Part shown: positions 15,595 through 22,773 of the stretch, piece after piece
Numbering within the stretch: position 1 is the first letter of the stretch
How the letters are laid out: each line of letters opens with the position of its first letter
Origin: Segatella salivae DSM 15606
GTDB lineage: Bacteria; Bacteroidota; Bacteroidia; Bacteroidales; Bacteroidaceae
NCBI RefSeq assembly: GCF_000185845.1
Contig: NZ_GL629647.1
Location: 580,471-611,560 of the forward strand
Direction of reading: 5' to 3'
DNA: 31,090 bases
Position numbers and translations under genes: made by a program
Notes under the pieces: generated by a model
The model's input: only the letters and a program-made list of their open reading frames with translations
What the model was told of the DNA's origin: nothing
Database searches by the model: none

Positions 15595-16239
15595 CTAACG
15601 ATCTAAATAAGGATTACTTGCAAGTTCGGCTCCAATTGTTGTCTCTGGGCCATGTCCGGGGTATACTCTTGTCGTATCAGGAAGCTGACAAATCATGCGA
15701 AGGCTTTGAATCATCTGAAACATTGAGCCTCCTTCAAAGTCTGTTCTGCCTATAGAACGCTGAAAAAGGGTATCACCAGAGAAGGCCACATGCTCTTCTT
15801 CGTCATAAAAAAAGACACTACCACGTGAATGACCGGGAGTCTCTATCACTGTAAAGGCATGAGAACCAAAAGACACTTTATCGTTATCATGAAGATATTT
15901 ACCAACAGAAGGAAAATCATCTTGAAGCTTAATACCCGTCATTTGAAGTGCCTGCTGTGCCAACTTAGCCATTAAAGACTTGTCATTCTCATGCACTTCA
16001 ACTTTCAGTCCATATTCTTTATAAACCATTACATTGCCAAAATTATGATCAATATGACCATGTGTAGCCAGCAAATGAACAGGAGTTAATTCCTCACTAA
16101 CAATATAATCCCGAATAAGAGAGAACTCTTCTTCATCCATTGCACCACAATCTATGATGACACATTCATTGGTTTCATCGCTAACAACATAACAGTTTTC
16201 CTGCAACATGTTGCATATAAATCGTTTGATTCTAAGCAT
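15595..16239 (-). CDS. MBL-fold hydrolase, glyoxalase II-like (YcbL type)
   Basis: A 214-residue metallo-beta-lactamase-fold protein. The zinc motif THGHIDH is at residues 59-65 (His60, His62, Asp64, His65); further metal ligands are in ETPGHSRGSVFFY, SGDTLF and YPGHGPET. The short length without the C-terminal glutathione-binding domain of GloB and the motif set fit the YcbL-like group, which hydrolyses thioesters. The true substrate is uncertain. It starts 1 bp after the rsmG stop and is followed by ruvC after 3 bp, so the three genes form a tight operon. Confidence 0.88.
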   Translation of the reverse strand: MLRIKRFICNMLQENCYVVSDETNECVIIDCGAMDEEEFSLIRDYIVSEELTPVHLLATHGHIDHNFGNVMVYKEYGLKVEVHENDKSLMAKLAQQALQMTGIKLQDDFPSVGKYLHDNDKVSFGSHAFTVIETPGHSRGSVFFYDEEEHVAFSGDTLFQRSIGRTDFEGGSMFQMIQSLRMICQLPDTTRVYPGHGPETTIGAELASNPYLDR

Positions 16240-16240
16240 A

Positions 16241-16870
16241 TTATCCTATTGGAACATAAATAATTTTCTTATTTTCACGATACCATTCTTCATCAAAGAA
16301 ATCATTTAAGGGGTAAACTTCAACGATATTCTTAAATGGTTTGAGTTCTTCATGAAGATCACCTCCCTTTAAACACAGCAGTCCATTGGGCAAAGCATTA
16401 TGCTGTTCCTTACGAATGTTCTTGCGAATTAACTTCATTAAATCAGGTAAAGGCATCACTGCACGACTCACAACAAAATCAAATTTACGTGTTTCTTCCT
16501 CTCCCCTACGCTGTAACGCCTCTACATTCGTAAGACCGATTGCCTTAGAAATCTCGGTTGCTACACGTATTTTCTTCCCTATACCATCAATTAAATGGAA
16601 TCTACATTGAGGGAACATGATTGCTAATGGAATACCAGGAAACCCACCACCTGTACCAAAATCCAAAATCTCTGTACTTGGTTTAAAGCGTAAAACCTTT
16701 GCAATTGCTAAGGAATGTAACACGTGATGTTCATACAAATTGTCGATATCTTTACGCGAAATCACATTTATCTTGCTGTTCCAATCACGATAAAGTGCAT
16801 CAAGCATCTCATATTGTTGGCACTGCAAATCGGTGAGATCGGGGAAATACTTCGTGATAATATCTATCAT
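16241..16870 (-). CDS. rsmG: 16S rRNA (guanine527-N7)-methyltransferase RsmG
   Basis: A 209-residue protein of the RsmG (GidB) family. The SAM-binding loop is LDFGTGGGFPGIPLA at residues 69-83; FHLIDGIGKK is the acidic-loop motif II region, and FVVSRAVMPLPDLM is the family motif near the active site. It methylates G527 of 16S rRNA in the 530 loop. It opens the rsmG-MBL-ruvC operon and faces a large intergenic region containing a -7 element 23 bp upstream. Confidence 0.94.
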   Translation of the reverse strand: MIDIITKYFPDLTDLQCQQYEMLDALYRDWNSKINVISRKDIDNLYEHHVLHSLAIAKVLRFKPSTEILDFGTGGGFPGIPLAIMFPQCRFHLIDGIGKKIRVATEISKAIGLTNVEALQRRGEEETRKFDFVVSRAVMPLPDLMKLIRKNIRKEQHNALPNGLLCLKGGDLHEELKPFKNIVEVYPLNDFFDEEWYRENKKIIYVPIG

Positions 16871-16892
16871 TTTTGTTATTGATTTGATAATG

Positions 16893-16900
16893 CAAAAGTA
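16893..16900 (-). promoter_or_regulatory. -7 element of the rsmG operon
   Basis: TACTTTTG on the minus strand lies 22 bp before the rsmG ATG. No TTTG is found at the -33 distance. Confidence 0.55.
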
Positions 16901-17396
16901 CGAATTTTCTTTGTAAGTCTATGGAATAAAACACTAAATGTTTTCAAATCACGGAGGGAAAAGAAATTAGGTGCAAATGAATTGCAGGGCTTTAATATGA
17001 AGAACTAATGCAAAACAAAATCTTTTTCAATATTGTTATAAGTAACTAATAATCAATACATAAAACAATATCCTGTAAATTATTAAATGAAAGTAAATTA
17101 ACCTGTTTATAAAACCACTTGAATCACGCTGTAAACTGACTGGTTTTACCTCTTGAAATGCATGGTTTTGCAGAGCAAAATGGCTGTGTTTATCACAAAG
17201 AGTGCGCCTTTCTACAAGTTAACGCAATCTAAAACTCCACATAAGAACAAGAGAAAGATAAACAAAAGGCTAAGAATGAAACTTCTACTCTCCATTAAAT
17301 AAAAGCATGGAACAACAGAAAATATATTGTTTACGCTATAAAAGAGCGTTGAGATTAAATCTTTATCATGGCAAAACTACAATGATAAGGGATAAG
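16901..17396. other. Gene-free stretch upstream of rsmG
   Basis: About 500 bp with no plausible reading frame. A perfect small dyad TTTTGC-AGA-GCAAAA lies near 17167-17181. The rest is AT-rich and otherwise featureless to my eye. Confidence 0.45.
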
Positions 17397-17430
17397 AAAA
17401 AAGCAGTCCCGGAATCACTTCCAAAACTGC
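17397..17430 (-). terminator. Intrinsic terminator ending the candidate small RNA
   Basis: On the minus strand GCAGT ... ACTGC (17403-17430) closes an inner GGAA-GTGA-TTCC hairpin and is followed by six T. The flanks ATAAGA and TCTTAT can extend the stem. Confidence 0.75.
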
Positions 17431-17580
17431 ATTATCTTATGATTTGAAATTTCATTGTTGAGTGATTACTCACTCTTTGTTATCCACAATCTTTAATTTT
17501 ACCTAAAAACTAATACTTTTCAAAATCACAATCTTTAAACCTAATAACTAAAAACCTAAACAATCTATTAACCTTTTGTG
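17397..17580 (-). ncRNA. Candidate standalone small RNA, about 180 nt
   Basis: A consensus promoter and a good terminator, both on the minus strand, delimit about 180 bp with no real open frame; the longest is a 7-codon ATG frame (MKFQIIR). The next gene in this direction (rsmG) starts over 500 bp later, so it is not a simple leader. The 5' half holds two near-identical modules with CACAATCTTTA (plus-strand sense) at 17485-17495 and 17527-17537, 42 bp apart, and a weaker third at about 17561. The 3' half has a perfect hairpin GAGTGA-TTAC-TCACTC near 17460-17475. The length is like 6S RNA, but I cannot see the long closing stem of 6S, so I leave it unnamed. Confidence 0.6.
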
Positions 17581-17584
17581 AGTG

Positions 17585-17616
17585 CAAAGTTAAACAAGAT
17601 GTGAGGAACATCCAAA
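17585..17616 (-). promoter_or_regulatory. Consensus promoter of the candidate small RNA
   Basis: On the minus strand TTTG (17613-17616) is followed after 20 bp by TAACTTTG (17585-17592). It lies just downstream of the HAD gene at 17675 and points away from it. Confidence 0.75.
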
Positions 17617-17674
17617 CGATTGAATATTTATTATCAATAAATTCCGTTTTTATTGATTTATATCAAAATAGGTC

Positions 17675-18298
17675 TTATAAGATAGATTGCATCACTTCTT
17701 GTGTCCAATCTTGTCCATTTATAGCTAAGATTGTATGAATGCCTAATTTGTTTGCAGCTTCTACATTGCGTGGGCTGTCATCGATGAACAATACTTCATT
17801 GCCATTTATCCCCTCCTTTTCAAGGATATATTCGAAAAATTTCAATGAAGGTTTCAAGGTTTTCATTTGATAACTCACATAAAGTTCATCCAAATAGTGA
17901 CGTATACCATTGCCTTTTCCATCGAAATCACTACTATCAACCCACGACATCATGAATGAGTTTGTATTGCTTGCCAAGGCTGTTCGTATTTTCATTTGAC
18001 GCAAATGCAACAATAAATCAAGATTACGTTGAGGTAAAAATGTGGCATATCCTAACCAAGCATGCCTACATTCATTCCAGGAAATAGGTCTTTTTGCCTC
18101 TTCAGAAAGCTGAATCAGGAACTCTTTATCACTAATTTCTCCCTCTTCTAACGCACCAAAATAGCCCGTTTGTGTATACATATTAAGACGTTCTTCAGCA
18201 TCCTTGAGTCCTAAATGTGAAAAGCGTTTCACAGCTTCTAAACGATTACTGGTGTAAATAACGCCACCTAAATCAAACAAAATCAAACGTAGTTTCAT
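17675..18298 (-). CDS. HAD family phosphatase, YihX-like (variant 3)
   Basis: A 207-residue HAD hydrolase. Motif I is LILFDLGGVIY with nucleophile Asp9; the second Asp of the usual DxD is replaced by Gly, as in the YihX (glucose-1-phosphatase-like) group. Motif II is ALASNTNS, the motif III Lys lies in QMKTLKPS, and motif IV is VLFIDDSPRNVEAA. Substrate is not evident; sugar phosphates are usual in the group. Its ATG overlaps the stop of the FMN-binding gene by 4 bp, so the two are translationally coupled. Confidence 0.85.
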   Translation of the reverse strand: MKLRLILFDLGGVIYTSNRLEAVKRFSHLGLKDAEERLNMYTQTGYFGALEEGEISDKEFLIQLSEEAKRPISWNECRHAWLGYATFLPQRNLDLLLHLRQMKIRTALASNTNSFMMSWVDSSDFDGKGNGIRHYLDELYVSYQMKTLKPSLKFFEYILEKEGINGNEVLFIDDSPRNVEAANKLGIHTILAINGQDWTQEVMQSIL

Positions 18299-19392
18299 GC
18301 TTTTGGATTTTGAACTATTTTAAATAATGTACCTGTTGGGCAAACAAATCTGCAATAAGGATGAGGAACAAAGACGGAAAGAATGACCACAATCACGCCT
18401 AACACCAATACAACAGCAGAGGCGCTATGCAATATAAACGCAGAGAACACCTCGTAATCCATCCATTGGAATCCGATTCCGAGTAACATCATCATTGTTA
18501 AAACAGCCCACAAGGTATCACGAAAACGCTCCAAACTCTTTACTGTTTCGGCCTTCATCTTCCATTTTCTACGTTTATTGGTTTTGCCAAGTAATTCTTG
18601 AAGCGACCCACAAGGACAGATATGGTTGCAATAATAGTTTTTCTTTCCAAAGAAAGGATAAATGAAAGCCGTAATTAACATAATCACCGGAGTCACAGAT
18701 ACCCATAAGTTTATGCCATTAGACATGTATCCTACCATAAGAGAATAAGAGATAAAAGTGCCACACCAAAAGCCAAGTACACCAACGTTCAGTATCATTT
18801 GAATAGTTCGATAGGTCTTATTATGATAAAATAAAGGCACAATAGCAGCCATAAGTACCACAATTAATCCTGCAATAGTTTCCAAATTGAGATTCATTTT
18901 ATCAATAAAACTCTTCTCATATACATGCTTAGAAGCATATTGAAGACCTCGTTCCACGTTACCAATAATACCTCTCGATGAGAAGGTTGCACCACTAACA
19001 GCGTCAACTTTCAACTGTTGTGCCTGATCAATTGTCTTGCCATTCCAAGCTGAAAGCAGTCTACTTGCCTCACTAAAGAAGTCGGGGGTCTCATGGTTTT
19101 TCAATGCAATGATACGCTGAATCCTGTTATTTTTAATATAAATTTCTAAGGGAACGTTTCCACCATAGCCTGTAACATCTTTGGCAAGTGATGTGGTATT
19201 GACCACTGTAAAGCCGTCAGCAGTATGACGAATCACGTCATCATTCATGCTTTTAACTATGGAATCATTTGGTAAAGTACGAACTTTATGCCCAAAAACC
19301 TGACCATCTCGCACCACAGCTATTACCGCCATAGCAATAAAACAAACGATGAATGATGCAACCTGTCTAAGCTTCTTATTTTCTATTTTCAT
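18295..19392 (-). CDS. Membrane protein with FMN-binding domain and 4Fe-4S cysteines (NosR/NapH-like)
   Basis: A 365-residue protein starting at the ATG 19390-19392; the longer frame would use TTG. One hydrophobic helix (about 10-28) precedes a periplasmic FMN-binding domain with the covalent-flavin motif VDAVSGATFSS, where Thr136 would carry FMN, as in RnfG/NqrC and NosR. About five more transmembrane helices follow. Between and after them lie two cysteine motifs, CNHICPCGS and CRFVCPTGT, of the NapH/NosR ferredoxin-like kind. It probably carries electrons between the membrane and a periplasmic flavin acceptor. Partner proteins are not encoded nearby; only a HAD phosphatase shares the operon. 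No strong promoter is seen upstream. Confidence 0.82.
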   Translation of the reverse strand: MKIENKKLRQVASFIVCFIAMAVIAVVRDGQVFGHKVRTLPNDSIVKSMNDDVIRHTADGFTVVNTTSLAKDVTGYGGNVPLEIYIKNNRIQRIIALKNHETPDFFSEASRLLSAWNGKTIDQAQQLKVDAVSGATFSSRGIIGNVERGLQYASKHVYEKSFIDKMNLNLETIAGLIVVLMAAIVPLFYHNKTYRTIQMILNVGVLGFWCGTFISYSLMVGYMSNGINLWVSVTPVIMLITAFIYPFFGKKNYYCNHICPCGSLQELLGKTNKRRKWKMKAETVKSLERFRDTLWAVLTMMMLLGIGFQWMDYEVFSAFILHSASAVVLVLGVIVVILSVFVPHPYCRFVCPTGTLFKIVQNPKA

Positions 19393-19474
19393 TGTTATCA
19401 CACTTAACAATGTGTAAAATTACAAATTAAAATAAATTTTGGAAGATAAAAAACTCCTTTTTAATATTAATTAG

Positions 19475-19482
19475 TATCTTTG
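19475..19482 (+). promoter_or_regulatory. -7 element of the DUF488 gene, very close to its ATG
   Basis: TATCTTTG ends 5 bp before the ATG at 19488, so transcription would start at or just before the start codon. The -33 region is not consensus. Confidence 0.55.
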
Positions 19483-19487
19483 CTTTT

Positions 19488-19859
19488 ATGAAAGAATTAA
19501 GGATAAAACGTATTTATGAAGCCATCGAAGAACAAGATGGTTATCGTGTTTTGACAGACAGATTGTGGCCGAGAGGCATAGCAAAAGCTAAGGCTGCTAT
19601 CGACCTTTGGGAGAAAACTGTTGCTCCTTCAACAGAACTTAGGGAATGGTTCGGGCATATTCCTGAAAGGTTTCCAGAGTTCACAGAACGCTATTTGCAA
19701 GAACTTGAAGATAATTCTGACGCAACCAAGTTTGTTGAACTCTGTCAAAAACAACTCGAAAAGAGTAATGTTACCTTATTATATGGTGCCAAAGATGAAG
19801 TTCATAACCAAGCCGTTGTGTTGCAAAACTTCATTAACAAGCATCTAAGAACAAAATAA
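19488..19859 (+). CDS. DUF488 family protein
   Basis: A 123-residue protein of the usual size for DUF488. It has the family signature TDRLWPRGIAK at residues 23-33, followed by LREWFGHIPERFPEF and the C-terminal LLYGAKDEVHNQAVVLQ with the conserved Asp/Glu/His cluster. The biochemical function of the family is unknown. Its 3' end overlaps the convergent lysO 3' gene by 15 bp. The -7 element nearly abuts the start codon, which suggests a leaderless or near-leaderless message. Confidence 0.85.
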   Translation: MKELRIKRIYEAIEEQDGYRVLTDRLWPRGIAKAKAAIDLWEKTVAPSTELREWFGHIPERFPEFTERYLQELEDNSDATKFVELCQKQLEKSNVTLLYGAKDEVHNQAVVLQNFINKHLRTK

Positions 19860-20471
19860 AGCTATCAACATGGGAATGCTAACTTCAAGTATTAACCCAT
19901 GAAATATGGCGACGGGTATTATTCGTTTATCGCCTGAAGCATTAAGAATTGAAGGCAGACAAACATCCATTGAACTGATACCTGCTGTCGAAATAGCTGC
20001 TAAACTCCCTCCTTTTAGAGTAAAGAAACGGCATCCAAACAAAGAAAGTAGCTCGCGAGCAACGTTCGTAAGCAATGCAATTGTAGCCAATTGTGTTGCT
20101 TGTGTAGCCCCTACTGTTATTGTTTTTAGCTGTGCAATCAATACAGATGACAACGAATAATAACCGAAACCACTTCCTATTGCCATTATATCTGAGAGCT
20201 CATGTGTATTGAAAAGGAAGAAAGCTAAAGCCGTAAAGACTAATGTTCCAACTATAGTACAAGCGGGTAATAGGAACATTTTCAAGTTAATTGAACGTAA
20301 CATCTTCCCTAAATTGTCCATAGATCCCACGCCAATTCCAACCTGAATGATTAGCGCAGACAATACAATCATAGGCAAAGATGGGTTGAGTAACCACTCC
20401 GGAGCTATATCAAAAGCTCCAACTCCGATTCCAACAATCAACGCAAACAATAGGGAGAGATTATCTTTCAT
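19845..20471 (-). CDS. lysO: LysO family exporter, C-terminal part
   Basis: A 208-residue membrane protein with about six hydrophobic helices. It matches the C-terminal two thirds of LysO (DUF340): NPSLPMIVLSALIIQVGIGVG, GFGYYSLSSVLIAQ, TNVARELLSLF and GISSMDVCLPSI. LysO exports lysine and its toxic analogue thialysine in E. coli. The start is the ATG at 20469-20471, which overlaps the upstream lysO part by 11 bp in another frame. Together the parts total 303 residues, close to the 299 of the single E. coli chain. The gene ends inside the convergent DUF488 gene (15-bp overlap). Confidence 0.82.
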   Translation of the reverse strand: MKDNLSLLFALIVGIGVGAFDIAPEWLLNPSLPMIVLSALIIQVGIGVGSMDNLGKMLRSINLKMFLLPACTIVGTLVFTALAFFLFNTHELSDIMAIGSGFGYYSLSSVLIAQLKTITVGATQATQLATIALLTNVARELLSLFGCRFFTLKGGSLAAISTAGISSMDVCLPSILNASGDKRIIPVAIFHGLILEVSIPMLIALFCS

Positions 20472-20748
20472 TGTTATTTTGTTCTTTATTATTAATGAAG
20501 CGATTAAACATATAAGCCGTTCCAAAACTGCCAATCATACCTAAAACAGCTATAACAAAAGCCTGCCAACCAAAATAACCAATATTAGAAATGAGGTCAT
20601 GATTAGCACCTATCGAAACACCGAATATGAAAAGAAGAACTATTATGGTATAATGTGCGGTGTGATCTACCTTTTGTATTCCACGAATATTACGCAGTAA
20701 ATACCCTATTCCAACACCAAGCAACAGCAGAAAAAGTATCTTGAACAT
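20461..20748 (-). CDS. LysO family exporter, N-terminal part
   Basis: A 95-residue protein with three hydrophobic helices corresponding to the N-terminal domain of LysO (GVGIGYLLRN, VLLFIFGVSIGANHDL, AFVIAVLGMIGSFGTAYMF). It ends in a hydrophilic, Asn/Glu-rich tail, which is where the join with the C-terminal part would lie. The two frames overlap by 11 bp, and I know split LysO pairs from other Bacteroidetes, so this is probably a natural two-gene exporter and not a recent frameshift. Confidence 0.8.
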   Translation of the reverse strand: MFKILFLLLLGVGIGYLLRNIRGIQKVDHTAHYTIIVLLFIFGVSIGANHDLISNIGYFGWQAFVIAVLGMIGSFGTAYMFNRFINNKEQNNNER

Positions 20749-20773
20749 GTCTATTTAATCTGTTTGTTTGATG

Positions 20774-20781
20774 CAAAGGTA
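20774..20781 (-). promoter_or_regulatory. -7 element of the lysO pair
   Basis: TACCTTTG on the minus strand lies 25 bp before the first lysO ATG. No clear -33 element. Confidence 0.55.
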
Positions 20782-20918
20782 TTAAATTATGCCCTAATCC
20801 AACATCATATTTATGCATTTTTTAATCATATTGCCACTTAATTGATTTGAATCAATTACATAAACGAGTTAAAATCTACAAGTTATATACTTTATTTCGC
20901 ATTAAGGTTACTATCACG

Positions 20919-20953
20919 CAAAAAGGAGATACACACAAAATGTATCTCCTTTT
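20919..20953 (-). terminator. Terminator of the SPFH / zinc-ribbon operon
   Basis: A perfect 13-bp stem (20921-20933 with 20941-20953, core GGAGATACA / TGTATCTCC) with a 7-nt loop. T-runs follow on both strands, so it can serve the minus operon ending at 21069. The remaining sequence of this 320-bp gap shows nothing else. Confidence 0.85.
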
Positions 20954-21068
20954 AATATAATATCACCGTTTGATAGATTATCAAACTCAATATGAATATT
21001 ACTTTATAATTAAATTCTTGCTTACTTTTTATACTACATTATAAAACAAAGCATGATACGCATTGCAA

Positions 21069-22427
21069 TTATTCAATAGTATATTCAGTTGATAATTCTG
21101 CGCCTTTTTCCCATTTCCCTGTCGCAATATCAAAGCCATAAGCATGCATATCATCATAGGTATTACGACGATTACGCTTTCCTATAATCCAAATCACATT
21201 GCCTACACGCTCTCCTCCAACCACTTCTGAGAAGCGATCTAACACTTGAGTCCAAAGGATTTTCCCCGTTTTATCATACAATCTAAACATAGACCGAGCG
21301 TCAGATGCCAAAGAAGGATTAAAATATATCAACGCATAATGTGCATCTTGATAAATAAACTGCCCATTAAATCCAACAAACCAATCGGTCATTGGGGTTG
21401 CACTTACAAACCTTCCACCACGATCTGAAGAGAAAGTACCATAAAACCAATCATAAAAAACAAAGTCCTGAGGGTCTCCTAAGTGGTATTTGGCATGAAT
21501 ATTCCATAATCTCAGCAGTCCTTTTCGGTCTGTATTATTGTTTGGTGACTTACTAATCAGCTGCCAATACAATGTATCTCGCACTTCCCCATTTAGTTGA
21601 GAAGGCGGTAATTGCCTTGCATAATTAAAGGCTTCTTCGGTATATAAACGATTCGTTGCAGGGAAATAATAGTAGCTTTCCGCTATATTATTCTCCACCT
21701 TAAAGCCTTCTCCATCAGCTGGATAGATGAATTTAATCGATGCTATGCCGGTATTCATAGCCTGCTTACCCTTAAAGAATGACTGAGAAACATCTGTTAT
21801 TGTTAACGATGCAGGATTAACCTCATAAACAAAGCGGCCTGCTACGACTAAATACCAGTGCTTAGCTTGCTTTAAATAGCTTAGTTCTGTGTCTGAAGTT
21901 GGACTAATAGACTGTTTATCTGCATCGTCTTCAGACATAAAAAGCTGTTCTTTGAGCACCTTACCAGTAATTGCATCGCGGAAACCCATATAGTAACCAT
22001 TTACATACTTCGACCCCGTTGAGCTGTAATTTGTATTAAAATTGCGCTCAACAAGATAGAAAATACAAGGTTTTCCTTTATTATTCATCGGCGAAACGAG
22101 GGTATACAAGTCGCGAACAGTTGTCGAAGAGCTGCTATCCGATGAGCTTCCACTACTTGAAGTCGTAAGGAAAATTGCGATAACAAAGACTACTATCAAC
22201 GGCACCACTACTGCACCGATTGCAAGTTTGATGCCTGTTGATAAGTCATTATTCAAAAAATTGGATGACTGAAAATCGTAATGATGATTCACATTAACGT
22301 TAATATCGTCATCATCAAGGAAGAATTCAGTCCCACAATTTAAGCATCTATATCGCTTTTCGTCTAATTGTTCATGCTTCTCACTACCACATTGTGGACA
22401 TTTTACAGCCTTTATTCGTGTTGCCAT
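21069..22427 (-). CDS. Zinc-ribbon, single-pass membrane protein with large extracytoplasmic domain
   Basis: A 452-residue protein. Residues 10-32 form a zinc ribbon (CPQC ... CLNC), preceded by MATRIKAVK. A transmembrane helix lies at about 66-90 (KLAIGAVVVPLIVVFVIAIFL), followed by a Ser-rich linker. The remaining 350 residues would be outside the membrane; segments such as GYYMGFRDAITGKVLKEQL, MFRLYDKTGKILWTQVL and YGFDIATGKWEKG have the DxxTGK-W pattern of PQQ-like propeller blades. The zinc ribbon would be cytoplasmic. It is the last gene of a three-gene unit with a 4-TM protein (7 bp upstream) and an SPFH protein. The layout recalls YdjG of the Bacillus ydjFGHI cluster; this comparison is my inference. 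Confidence 0.75.
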   Translation of the reverse strand: MATRIKAVKCPQCGSEKHEQLDEKRYRCLNCGTEFFLDDDDINVNVNHHYDFQSSNFLNNDLSTGIKLAIGAVVVPLIVVFVIAIFLTTSSSGSSSDSSSSTTVRDLYTLVSPMNNKGKPCIFYLVERNFNTNYSSTGSKYVNGYYMGFRDAITGKVLKEQLFMSEDDADKQSISPTSDTELSYLKQAKHWYLVVAGRFVYEVNPASLTITDVSQSFFKGKQAMNTGIASIKFIYPADGEGFKVENNIAESYYYFPATNRLYTEEAFNYARQLPPSQLNGEVRDTLYWQLISKSPNNNTDRKGLLRLWNIHAKYHLGDPQDFVFYDWFYGTFSSDRGGRFVSATPMTDWFVGFNGQFIYQDAHYALIYFNPSLASDARSMFRLYDKTGKILWTQVLDRFSEVVGGERVGNVIWIIGKRNRRNTYDDMHAYGFDIATGKWEKGAELSTEYTIE

Positions 22428-22434
22428 AAGTGCT

Positions 22435-22773
22435 TTAAGCCTTCTTTGAGTAATAAATTGCCAAGAACAACAATATAGCTTGAACAGCTGTTAGAATGAC
22501 AACACTCAACAACCACCAGTTATTTTCCCATTGTTCTGGGGCAAAGAATCCTGTGATGAACTCTAAAGCGCCAACACCTGCAAAGATAAAACCTAAAGTT
22601 AAACGATGAGTACTCTCTGCATTTCCTACAAATGAGCCAGCAAGTAGCAATCCATTAAGAATAATTGCCAAGCTCGTAAAGAGAAAATTCGTTGGAGAAT
22701 AAGCAGTTATCAGTAATCCCGCAAGAAGATTGGCGACTAATATTATAACAGAAATAACTAAAATTCTTTTCAT
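22435..22773 (-). CDS. Four-helix membrane protein of the SPFH module
   Basis: A 112-residue protein with four hydrophobic segments at about 4-24, 29-50, 60-80 and 87-108. It has no recognisable catalytic motif; a short loop FFAPEQWENNWW separates the last two helices. Its ATG overlaps the stop of the SPFH gene by 4 bp and the zinc-ribbon gene starts 7 bp after it, so all three are tightly coupled and probably form one complex. Confidence 0.75.
   Translation of the reverse strand: MKRILVISVIILVANLLAGLLITAYSPTNFLFTSLAIILNGLLLAGSFVGNAESTHRLTLGFIFAGVGALEFITGFFAPEQWENNWWLLSVVILTAVQAILLFLAIYYSKKA

Noticed and set aside
17397..17580. Naming the small RNA 6S RNA
   Set aside because: Length fits, but the 5' and 3' ends do not form the long closing stem by eye, so the name is not justified without a covariance search.
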